DNA from: Gemmatimonadaceae bacterium
Lineage (GTDB): Bacteria; Gemmatimonadota; Gemmatimonadetes; Gemmatimonadales; Gemmatimonadaceae
Direction: 5' to 3'
Assembly (NCBI GenBank): GCA_013813605.1
Contig: JACCRL010000138.1
Span: forward strand, 1-5,242
Length of the DNA: 5,242 nucleotides
The notes beneath the pieces are model-generated. The model made no database searches, had not been told where the DNA came from, and worked only from the letters and a program-made list of their open reading frames with translations. Shown here piece after piece: positions 1 to 5,242 of this stretch; position 1 is the first letter of the stretch; each line of letters starts with the position of its first letter. A program made the position numbers and the translations under genes.

Positions 1-558
1 TTCAAGGACAGGGGGGTCGTCGCATTCGATCTCGCTGGCGGAGAAAAGGGAAATCCGGCAACGGCCCACGCGCCCGCATTCGCGTTCGCACGGGACAACA
101 ATCTCGCCGTCACCGTGCACGCGGGAGAAGGCGATGGCGCGGACTCGGTGCGCCAGGCCGTGCACGCCTGTGGCGCCAACCGGCTTGGTCATGCAACGCG
201 GCTCATCGAAGACCCGGATCTCACCCAGTACGTGAACGACCGGCGCATCGGGCTGGAGATCTGTCTCACCAGCAACGTCCAGACGCGGGCCGTCGCGTCT
301 TACGCCGATCACCCACTGCGTGAGTATTTCGATCGAGGGATGAACGTCTCGCTCAATACCGATAACCGCCTCATGAGCGGCACGACGCTCACGGACGAGT
401 ACCATCACGCCGCGCGGCACCTGGGATTCACGATTGAAGAGCTCTGCAGCGTCGCGCTGAACGGCTTCGAAAGTGCCTTTCTCCCGTGGGAAGAGCGTAT
501 GGACCTGCTCGAGGACGTTACGCATGAGATCGAGGCACTCATGGAAGAAAGCGACTGA
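1..558 (+). CDS. add: Adenosine deaminase, C-terminal part (5' end outside window)
   Basis: Adenosine deaminase hydrolyses adenosine and deoxyadenosine to inosine and deoxyinosine in cytoplasmic purine salvage. The reading frame is open from base 1, so the gene starts upstream; the ATG at 115 is internal. The visible 185 residues cover the second half of the zinc-dependent TIM barrel. Fragment residues 38-43 (TVHAGE) hold the zinc-ligand His40 and catalytic Glu43. RLGHAT at 61-66 carries the catalytic His64, followed by TSNVQT at 90-95. NTDNRLMSGT at 119-128 holds the zinc-binding Asp121. The residue after that Asp is Asn, where animal enzymes have a second Asp; I recall the NTDNRLMS form from actinobacterial enzymes, so it looks like a subfamily trait, not a defect. 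The stop codon overlaps the ATG of the next gene (TGATG), and that gene encodes the next enzyme of the pathway. Assignment is secure; only the N-terminal half is missing. Confidence 0.95.
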   Translation, partial: FKDRGVVAFDLAGGEKGNPATAHAPAFAFARDNNLAVTVHAGEGDGADSVRQAVHACGANRLGHATRLIEDPDLTQYVNDRRIGLEICLTSNVQTRAVASYADHPLREYFDRGMNVSLNTDNRLMSGTTLTDEYHHAARHLGFTIEELCSVALNGFESAFLPWEERMDLLEDVTHEIEALMEESD

Positions 559-1391
559 TGCCGGAATACTCAGCGACTGAAGCCGAAGTCGCGGCGCGTG
601 CGATCCGCGACCGCACTGGGTCGCATGCGACGTCGATCGGGATCATCCTCGGGTCGGGCCTGGGAGGTCTATCGCGCCAAATCGACGAAGCGGTTCGCAT
701 CCCGTTCGCGGAGATTCCCGGATTTCCCGCTGCGACGGTTGCGGGTCACGAAGGCCAGGTCATCGTCGGCAAGCTCGGCGGCCGCCAGGTCGTCGCTCTC
801 AGCGGACGTTTTCATATGTACGAAGGCCACCCAGCCAGGCTCGCCGGGTTTCCGGTGCGCGTCTTCCGCTCCCTCGGCGCGCGCGAGCTTTTCGTATCCA
901 ATGCCGCCGGTGGAATTTCCGAGAAGCTCAAGGCCGGCGACCTGATGATGATCTGCGATCACCTTAACCTGATGTACCAGAATCCGCTCATCGGTCCGGT
1001 TGCGCCGGATGAGATTCGTTTCCCGGACATGACCGAGGCGTATGACACCGGCCTGCGCAAGGCGCTTCACGCGGCGGCGAAGAAAGTAGGCGTCGAGCTC
1101 AAGGAGGGCGTGTATGCCGGGCTGCTCGGGCCAACTTATGAGGCGCCCGCCGAGGTGAAGATGCTGCGCATGCTGGGCGCCGACGCGGTGGGAATGTCCA
1201 CCGTCCCGGAAGTGATCGTCGCGCGGGCGCTTGGCATGCGCGTCGCCGGTGTGAGCTGCATCACCAACGCGGCGGCCACCGCGGGCGCCCCGCCGCTGAA
1301 CCACGAGGAAGTCCTCGCGACGACGGCGCGTGTTGGCGATCTCTTTCAGCGGCTGGTAGTCGAGTTCCTCGCCGAGTCGGCAACCACCTGA
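558..1391 (+). CDS. punA: Purine nucleoside phosphorylase (trimeric PunA/XapA type)
   Basis: The enzyme splits purine nucleosides such as inosine and guanosine with phosphate, giving free base and (deoxy)ribose-1-phosphate, and so acts directly after adenosine deaminase. The 277-residue length is typical of the trimeric class. Phosphate-site residues are visible: Ser33 in LGSGLGGL, then Arg84, His86 and Tyr88 in GRFHMYEGH. SNAAGG (114-119) includes Asn115. GPTYEAPAE (191-199) contains the base-binding Glu195, VGMSTVPE (211-218) lines the sugar/base pocket, and Asn237 (TNAAA) and His249 (NHEEV) match the remaining active-site positions. Early positions coincide with human PNP numbering, which supports the start. 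The ATG shares one base with the upstream stop; a GGAAG about ten bases before it may be a weak ribosome site, so translational coupling is likely. The last 46 bases overlap the 3' end of thiD on the opposite strand. The exact symbol (punA, xapA or deoD) is a naming choice; the family is clear. Confidence 0.95.
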   Translation: MPEYSATEAEVAARAIRDRTGSHATSIGIILGSGLGGLSRQIDEAVRIPFAEIPGFPAATVAGHEGQVIVGKLGGRQVVALSGRFHMYEGHPARLAGFPVRVFRSLGARELFVSNAAGGISEKLKAGDLMMICDHLNLMYQNPLIGPVAPDEIRFPDMTEAYDTGLRKALHAAAKKVGVELKEGVYAGLLGPTYEAPAEVKMLRMLGADAVGMSTVPEVIVARALGMRVAGVSCITNAAATAGAPPLNHEEVLATTARVGDLFQRLVVEFLAESATT

Positions 1392-2203
1392 CGCTTCGCC
1401 GGTGGTGCGCCGTCGTTCTCCGGCACGACGAGGTGGTTGAGCGGACCGTGACCCGCTCCAAGGCCGGGCGCAGAAGCAATCGCATCGTGGACGAATCGGA
1501 TCGCTCCACCTGCGGCATCGAGGAGCGGGCGTCCATTCGCCAGCTGCGCCGCGACCGCGGCGGATAGCGTGCAGCCGGTACCGTGCGTGTTGCGGGATCC
1601 CAGTCGCTCTGCCCGGAACACGTGGTGCGTCCCGTTAAAGAGGACATCCACCATCGTTTCGCCCGATTGGAGATGACCGCCCTTGACGAGCGCTGCCTGC
1701 GCGCCGAGTTCGACGACCAGCTTCTCCGCCGCGCGCGCCATCCCTTCCTCATCGAGGATCTTTTGTCCGAGGAGGAGCGCTGCTTCGTCGAGATTAGGCG
1801 TGACGATGGCGCAGAGCGGGATCAGCTCGTCTCGTATTACCGCGACGGCGTCCCTCTCGAGGAGCAAGTCACCCGAGCTGGCGACCATCACTGGATCGAG
1901 AACGAAACCGGTGAGGGAATGGTCAACGATGGCCGCGATCACCGTGCGCACGATCTCGGCGCTGCCGAGCATTCCCGTCTTGAACGCATTGGGGCGGAGG
2001 TCGGTCGCAACGGCATCGATCTGCGCCCGGACAAGCGCGGTGGACACGGGCTCCCATGCCGCGACCCCGAGCGTATTCTGCGCGGTTATGGCCGTAATCA
2101 CGGACGTGCCGAAGACGCCGTATCGCTGAAACGTCTTCAGGTCGGCCTGAATTCCAGCGCCGCCCCCGGAATCGGACCCGGCAATCGTGAGTGCAACGTG
2201 CAT
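1346..2203 (-). CDS. thiD: Hydroxymethylpyrimidine/phosphomethylpyrimidine kinase ThiD
   Basis: ThiD phosphorylates HMP to HMP-P and HMP-P to HMP-PP, supplying the pyrimidine half of thiamine in the cytoplasm. The ribokinase-like fold is recognisable. The N-terminus ALTIAGSDSGGGAGIQADLK (4-23) carries the substrate-binding Asp, followed by AQNTLGV (41-47) and the DPVMVASSGDLLL block (103-115). TPNLDEA (135-141), VKGGH (173-177) and the anion-hole/catalytic segment HGTGCTLSAA (207-216, Cys211) come next. GPLNHL (253-258) is where many family members end. The family-typical first residues follow the ATG immediately, so the start is well supported. The protein is 285 residues against about 266 for E. 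coli ThiD; the extra is a low-complexity tail of some 25 residues after GPLNHL, the last part of which reads antisense to the end of the phosphorylase gene. No Shine-Dalgarno sequence precedes the ATG; a strong hairpin ends nine bases upstream. Confidence 0.95.
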   Translation of the reverse strand: MHVALTIAGSDSGGGAGIQADLKTFQRYGVFGTSVITAITAQNTLGVAAWEPVSTALVRAQIDAVATDLRPNAFKTGMLGSAEIVRTVIAAIVDHSLTGFVLDPVMVASSGDLLLERDAVAVIRDELIPLCAIVTPNLDEAALLLGQKILDEEGMARAAEKLVVELGAQAALVKGGHLQSGETMVDVLFNGTHHVFRAERLGSRNTHGTGCTLSAAVAAQLANGRPLLDAAGGAIRFVHDAIASAPGLGAGHGPLNHLVVPENDGAPPAKRQVVADSARNSTTSR

Positions 2204-2212
2204 TAAACGAAA

Positions 2213-2240
2213 GATGCGCCGTGGCTAACCACGGCGCATC
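2213..2240 (-). terminator. Perfect 12-bp hairpin between the M48 protease gene and thiD, probable intrinsic terminator
   Basis: Arms GATGCGCCGTGG (2213-2224) and CCACGGCGCATC (2229-2240) are perfect reverse complements around a CTAA loop. On the minus strand the hairpin lies 31 bases after the protease stop codon and is followed by TTTCGTTTA, a broken U-rich tract. On the plus strand the following bases (CTGAACGG) have no T run, so the polarity fits termination of the protease transcript. The tract runs right into the thiD ATG, so the hairpin could instead, or also, control entry into thiD. The pairing is seen directly; the terminator role is inference. Confidence 0.75.
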
Positions 2241-2271
2241 CTGAACGGTGACCCTGGGCGCTGCTACAATT

Positions 2272-3081
2272 TCACTGCCGCGATCTGCGGGGCGGCGGCG
2301 AGGGCGGGAGTGATGCCAGCCTTGCCTTGAACTGCTGGAAGTTCCGCGAGTCGCGCGGCAGGCTGCGCAGCGTGGCGGGATCGATCCGGTTGATGAGTCC
2401 CTGCACGTGAGCGATGCGCTCTTCCTCGCCCGGGTGCGTGGCGAACCAGGCCGCGACGCCAGCCGGACGCCTTCTCCGCTCCTCGAGCAGCTTCTGGAAC
2501 ATCGTCACCATGCCCGTCGGGTTGATGCGGGCGCGAACAACATTGTTCACCCCATCCACATCGGCCTCGTTTTCATCGCCGCGGCTGAAGCGCGCGAAAA
2601 CCGCTCCGCCCGCGAGATTGATCGCCGCGCCGGCGATCTGGCTGTTGCAGACGCTGGTCAGGACGCAGGCGAGCGTGACGCCAAGGTTGGCGCCTTGCGC
2701 CTTTTCCATCTGCTTGACCGAGTGGCGCCGCACGACGTGGCCGATTTCGTGGCCGAGTACACCAGCCACTTCGTCCATCGTGCCGGTGCGCTCGATGAGA
2801 CCGCGGTTCAGGTAGATGAAGCCGCCTGGGACGGCGAACGCGTTCACTTCCTTGCTGTCAACGATGAAGAAGTGCCAGTCGAGGTCGGCGCGGCTGGTGA
2901 GGCGTGCGATCGAGTCGCCGAGGACGTTGATGTAGCGATTGAGCTCGGGATCCTGGACGATCGGTAGTTCAGCGTTGATCTGTTGCGCATATTCCTGTCC
3001 CATCTGTACTTCCTGCTGGCGCGAGATGCCGCAGGCAGCGACCGACACGGACAGCGCGACGATTCCGACAATTCGTTTCAT
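2272..3081 (-). CDS. M48-family zinc metalloprotease, lipoprotein
   Basis: This is a predicted envelope protease of the M48 group that includes BepA/YfgC and LoiP, which act in outer-membrane protein quality control. The first 17 residues form a lipoprotein signal: Lys2-Arg3, a hydrophobic stretch, then VAAC with Cys17 as the probable lipidated residue. The protease core has HEIGH at 111-115 (zinc ligands His111 and His115, catalytic Glu112). The third ligand is Glu172 in the NEADVDG motif (171-177). A segment FIYLNRGLI lies before the core, and the conserved ATHPGEEERI (215-224) with His216 lies near the C-terminus. The tail is short and rich in Pro and Arg. At 269 residues it is a complete single-domain member with no TPR repeats, unlike BepA. 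The ATG has a clear GGAG six bases upstream. It is divergent from the RNA methyltransferase operon and lies upstream of thiD on the same strand, separated by a hairpin. The exact substrate and physiological role cannot be told from sequence. Confidence 0.92.
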   Translation of the reverse strand: MKRIVGIVALSVSVAACGISRQQEVQMGQEYAQQINAELPIVQDPELNRYINVLGDSIARLTSRADLDWHFFIVDSKEVNAFAVPGGFIYLNRGLIERTGTMDEVAGVLGHEIGHVVRRHSVKQMEKAQGANLGVTLACVLTSVCNSQIAGAAINLAGGAVFARFSRGDENEADVDGVNNVVRARINPTGMVTMFQKLLEERRRRPAGVAAWFATHPGEEERIAHVQGLINRIDPATLRSLPRDSRNFQQFKARLASLPPSPPPRRSRQ

Positions 3082-3156
3082 TATTTACTCCGACGATGAA
3101 ATTGCGAGCTGAGAGCGAGGCAAATCCTATTCCAACCACAGCGTGACGGCATAGCG
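3082..3156. promoter_or_regulatory. Divergent intergenic region between the protease gene and the methyltransferase operon
   Basis: These 75 bases separate two genes transcribed away from each other, so promoters for both directions should lie here or reach slightly into the coding ends. The region is locally more AT-rich than its surroundings. For the plus direction a weak candidate is TTGCGA (3102-3107), 17 bases, TCCTAT (3125-3130), matching the sigma-70 consensus poorly. I see no convincing -35/-10 pair for the minus direction and no operator-like palindrome. Confidence 0.45.
3088..3091 (-). promoter_or_regulatory. Ribosome binding site of the M48 protease gene
   Basis: The minus strand reads GGAG, a six-base spacer (TAAATA), then ATG. 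It is the only clear Shine-Dalgarno sequence in front of a gene in this window, and it fixes the protease start, which also places the lipoprotein signal correctly. Confidence 0.75.
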
Positions 3157-3912
3157 GTGAAGCTTCTTACACTCGCGCGCGACCTCAAACGGCGGAAAGC
3201 GCGCGAAAAACATTCACTCTTCGTCGCTGAAGGCGTTCGAGCCGTCGAAGAGCTGCTGCGTGCCGGCCTGACGTTGCGCGGCGTTATCGTCGCCCCGCAG
3301 CTTGTCGACGCCCCTCGCGGTGCGGCGCTCCGGTCGGCGATGGCGGCCGTCTCGGTCGAGGTCCTCGAAGTTTCCGAAAAGGACTTCCGCAGCGCCGCCG
3401 AAACTGAATCTCCGCAGGGAGTGCTCGCGATCGGCGAAATCCCCCCGTTTTCACTCCAGTCGCTCGCCCCCGTGCTGACGACGCGACTGCTGCTGCTCGA
3501 TGCAGTGCAGGACCCCGGGAACGTCGGCACGATATTGCGCACCGCAGCTGCCCTCGGCGCCTCTGCAACCGTAGCACTCCCGGGGACGGTCGATCTCTGG
3601 AATCCCAAGGTGATCAGAAGCTCGATGGGCGCGCAGTTCCGCCACCCTTCCTTCCATGCTACCACTGAGGAGGCGCTATCGTTCCTCCGCGACGCTGGGG
3701 TCGAGCTGTGGGGAGCGGAGGCAGGCGGTGAACCGTTGAAATCCCGTGACGCTCCGCCGAAGCTCGCAGTCGTTGTAGGGAACGAAGGGGCCGGACTTTC
3801 GGCCCCCGTGCGCAGCGCCGCGACCCGGCTCGTCTCGCTGCCGATTTCCGCTGGCGTGGAATCCCTTAACGTGGCCGTCGCCGCCGGCATCATTCTCTAC
3901 GAGCTTCGCTGA
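3157..3912 (+). CDS. TrmH/SpoU-family RNA 2'-O-ribose methyltransferase
   Basis: This is a SAM-dependent SPOUT methyltransferase that methylates a ribose 2'-OH in tRNA or rRNA; the target nucleotide cannot be read from the sequence. Residues 1 to about 95 form the small substrate-binding domain, with the FVAEGVRAVEELL helix (22-34) typical of the L30e-like domain and SPQGVLAI (85-92) leading into the linker. The C-terminal knotted domain has all three SpoU motifs. Motif 1 is LDAVQDPGNVGTILR (114-128), with Asn122 and catalytic Arg128. Motif 2 is VVGNEGAGLS (206-215), with Glu210. Motif 3 is VSLPISAGVESLNVAVAAG (226-244), with Asn238. At 251 residues it is a normal full-length member. The start is GTG at 3157; upstream in frame there is no ATG or GTG before the stop at 3097, only a CTG at 3109, and no strong ribosome site is visible. 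The stop overlaps the prepilin peptidase ATG by one base, so the two are probably co-translated. Confidence 0.93.
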   Translation: MKLLTLARDLKRRKAREKHSLFVAEGVRAVEELLRAGLTLRGVIVAPQLVDAPRGAALRSAMAAVSVEVLEVSEKDFRSAAETESPQGVLAIGEIPPFSLQSLAPVLTTRLLLLDAVQDPGNVGTILRTAAALGASATVALPGTVDLWNPKVIRSSMGAQFRHPSFHATTEEALSFLRDAGVELWGAEAGGEPLKSRDAPPKLAVVVGNEGAGLSAPVRSAATRLVSLPISAGVESLNVAVAAGIILYELR

Positions 3913-4769
3913 TGATCGAGACGCTTCAGGCGTCATACGCCTTCATAGTCGGTGCATGCATCGGCTCTTTTCTGAACGTATGCATCGGAAGGTGGCCGGA
4001 CGGACTTTCCGTCGTTGCGCCGCGCTCGCGCTGCCCGAAGTGCGGACACCGCATCACGGCGAAGGAGAACATCCCCATCCTCAGCTGGTTCCTGCTGCGC
4101 GGGCGCTGCAGCGGGTGCGGTGAGCGGATCTCCATGCAGTACCCGATCGTCGAGCTCATCGTAGCTCTCGGTTGGCTCGCCGCGTACCTGTCGTTCGGGA
4201 TGTCGTTCATGGCCGTACGTGTCGCCGTGTTCGGAACGGTTCTGCTCGGCATCGCGCTCACTGACGCGAAGCACTTCCTCATTCCTGACGGGTTCACCGT
4301 TTTTGGCGTGATCTGGGTATTGATCACGGTTTTCGTCGGAGTGTATCTCGGCGAGTACTATCCGTTTGCGCGCCCGTGGGACGCGATACTCGGAATGTTC
4401 GTCGGAGCGGGCGCGATCTCGGTTACCGGCTGGCTCGGCGAGGTTGCGCTCAAGCGGCCGGCGATGGGATTTGGCGACGTGACGCTGATGGCGGTGGTCG
4501 GCGCGGCGGTTGGGCCTCAGCGGGCACTACTGACGATTTTCGTTGCCGCGCTCATCGCGCCGATCGTGCTGCTCGGCATCGTCTATCCGCTCACCTCGCG
4601 CGGCACAACCGACGAGGCGGGGCAGCTTGGGTTGCCGCTCGAATCATCGGCAAGCTGGAAACGCCGCGAGCTCCCGTTCGGCGTCTTTCTTGCGCCCGCT
4701 GCACTCATTTCCCTGCTGTACGGCGATCGCATGATCGAATCGTATCTCCGTTTCTCCGGCCTCAGATGA
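3912..4769 (+). CDS. pilD: Prepilin peptidase / N-methyltransferase (type IV pilus or type II secretion)
   Basis: This inner-membrane aspartyl protease cleaves the leader peptide of type IV prepilins and pseudopilins and methylates the new N-terminus. The N-terminal part begins with a membrane helix containing GSFLNVCIGRWP (18-29), followed by a cytoplasmic zinc-binding loop with CPKC (41-44) and CSGC (66-69), so the methyltransferase domain is present. YPIVELI (77-83) leads into the peptidase domain. The catalytic aspartates are Asp118 in LTDAKHFLIPD and Asp189 in MGFGDVTLM. The second motif has Thr where many relatives have Lys (GxGDxK). About seven or eight hydrophobic segments are visible, and the 285-residue length is typical. 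The ATG shares one base with the upstream stop, and the 3' end overlaps the next gene by four bases (ATGA). No pilin or secretion genes are in view, so whether it serves pili, secretion or competence is unknown. pilD is the generic symbol; gspO or comC would be equivalent. Confidence 0.94.
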   Translation: MIETLQASYAFIVGACIGSFLNVCIGRWPDGLSVVAPRSRCPKCGHRITAKENIPILSWFLLRGRCSGCGERISMQYPIVELIVALGWLAAYLSFGMSFMAVRVAVFGTVLLGIALTDAKHFLIPDGFTVFGVIWVLITVFVGVYLGEYYPFARPWDAILGMFVGAGAISVTGWLGEVALKRPAMGFGDVTLMAVVGAAVGPQRALLTIFVAALIAPIVLLGIVYPLTSRGTTDEAGQLGLPLESSASWKRRELPFGVFLAPAALISLLYGDRMIESYLRFSGLR

Positions 4770-5242
4770 CACTGAATCGAACTCTTGCGTTCGTCTCCGA
4801 CGTTTCACGTCCCGCTTTCATCGGCGCACTCGCGATCGTTGCGATGGTCCCCGCGTGCAGCGGCAAGAAGCCGAAATACGAAGGTCCGTACGCCACGCAG
4901 GTAGGACAGGCTGTTCCGATGATCGAGTCGGCGATAGGCCTCAAGTTCAAGACGCCGCCAAAGGTCGAAACGCGCTCGAAGGCGCAGGTGCGCGAGTTCG
5001 TCACGAGGCAGTTCAAGGACGCGAAGGCAATGCGGGAGTTCGCGGGGCAGGAGCGCGCCTACAAGCGGCTTGGACTGATTCCGGACACACTCAAGCTGCA
5101 GCAGTTCCTGATCGGCCTGCTCGAGGAGCAGATCGTCGGCTTCTATGACCCGGGCACCAAAGTCCTCTATCTCGTCGACGGCTCGGCGAAGGATCAGGTC
5201 GGAATAATCGTCACCCACGAGCTCGTGCACTCGCTCCAGGAC
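4766..5242 (+). CDS. HExxH putative zinc metalloprotease lipoprotein, N-terminal part (3' end outside window)
   Basis: The frame from ATG 4766 stays open to the window edge, giving 159 residues. It starts inside the prepilin peptidase stop (ATGA overlap), so it is the third gene of that operon. Residues about 17-30 are hydrophobic and end in VPAC, making Cys31 the probable lipidated residue, with SGKKPK after it. An upstream stretch of about 16 polar and mixed residues makes the signal longer than usual; a later start at the ATG for Met27 would destroy it, so 4766 is preferred. Beyond that lie a charged, probably helical region (70-125), a GFYDPGTKVLYLVDG segment (125-139), and VTHELVHSLQD at 149-159 with an HELVH zinc motif at 151-155. 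The pattern of a FYDP strand followed by HExxH and LQD resembles uncharacterised bacterial proteins usually annotated as hypothetical; I cannot name the family. Peptidase activity is inferred from the motif alone, and the third zinc ligand would lie beyond the edge. Confidence 0.85.
   Translation, partial: MTLNRTLAFVSDVSRPAFIGALAIVAMVPACSGKKPKYEGPYATQVGQAVPMIESAIGLKFKTPPKVETRSKAQVREFVTRQFKDAKAMREFAGQERAYKRLGLIPDTLKLQQFLIGLLEEQIVGFYDPGTKVLYLVDGSAKDQVGIIVTHELVHSLQD

Noticed and set aside
669..1304. Minus-strand open frame (211 codons) opposite the phosphorylase gene
   Set aside because: No motif and no ribosome site; fully covered by a well-supported gene on the other strand.
1583..2206. Long plus-strand open frame (207 codons) opposite thiD
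   Set aside because: The translation is rich in Arg, Asp and His with no recognisable domain and mirrors the ThiD codons; an antisense shadow.
2204..2271. Possible TPP riboswitch in front of thiD
   Set aside because: The space is only 68 bases and lacks the conserved thi-box elements (such as CTGAGA and the ACCTGATCTGGATAATGCC-like segment). Only the simple hairpin is present.
2407..2967. Plus-strand open frame (186 codons) opposite the M48 protease gene
   Set aside because: Arg/Ala/Asp-rich sequence without motifs, opposite the HEIGH-coding region; a shadow of the real gene.
3102..3130. Candidate sigma-70 promoter TTGCGA-17-TCCTAT for the methyltransferase operon
   Set aside because: The match is weak, especially at -10, and such pairs occur by chance; kept only as a remark under the intergenic region.
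3081..3893. Long minus-strand open frame (270 codons) opposite the RNA methyltransferase gene
   Set aside because: Its translation is Ser/Arg/Ala-rich with no family motif and lies entirely opposite a gene with all three SpoU motifs. GC-rich DNA readily leaves such antisense frames open.
1..5242. A novel multi-gene system spanning the window (defence, mobile element or biosynthetic cluster)
   Set aside because: Six of the seven genes belong to well-known families and the seventh is a single truncated protein. There are no repeats, integrase, toxin-antitoxin pair, CRISPR or signs of transfer.

Overview
The window is a compact, GC-rich stretch of ordinary bacterial chromosome with seven protein genes, two of them cut by the window edges. 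Almost all of it is coding. The longest non-coding gaps are about 70 bases. I see no tRNA, rRNA, CRISPR array, insertion sequence or phage gene. The two lipoprotein signal peptides and a prepilin peptidase fit a Gram-negative-type envelope. The gene style (GC-rich, lipoprotein metalloproteases, bifunctional prepilin peptidase with a GFGDVT motif) reminds me of Gemmatimonadota or a related phylum. That placement is an impression, not a demonstration.

Layout. (1) Bases 1-1391, plus strand: the 3' part of an adenosine deaminase gene followed, with a one-base stop/start overlap, by a trimeric-type purine nucleoside phosphorylase. Together they form a two-step purine salvage unit (adenosine to inosine to hypoxanthine plus ribose-1-phosphate). 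(2) Bases 1346-3081, minus strand: thiD (HMP/HMP-P kinase of thiamine synthesis) lies downstream of a gene for an M48-family zinc metalloprotease lipoprotein. A perfect 12-bp hairpin sits between the two. The 3' end of thiD overlaps the 3' end of the phosphorylase gene by 46 bases, tail to tail. (3) Bases 3082-3156: a 75-base divergent intergenic region that must serve the protease gene on one side and the next operon on the other. (4) Bases 3157-5242, plus strand: a tightly coupled run of a SpoU/TrmH-type RNA 2'-O-methyltransferase, a prepilin peptidase, and the start of a second HExxH lipoprotein. The last is open at the window edge.

The functions are mostly housekeeping: purine salvage, vitamin B1 synthesis, RNA modification, pilin or secretion processing, and envelope proteolysis. 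I found no convincing novel multi-gene system. The points most worth a second look are the hairpin directly in front of thiD (which leaves it no ribosome binding site), the tail-to-tail overlap with a C-terminal extension of ThiD, and the truncated HExxH lipoprotein at the right edge, whose family I cannot name.
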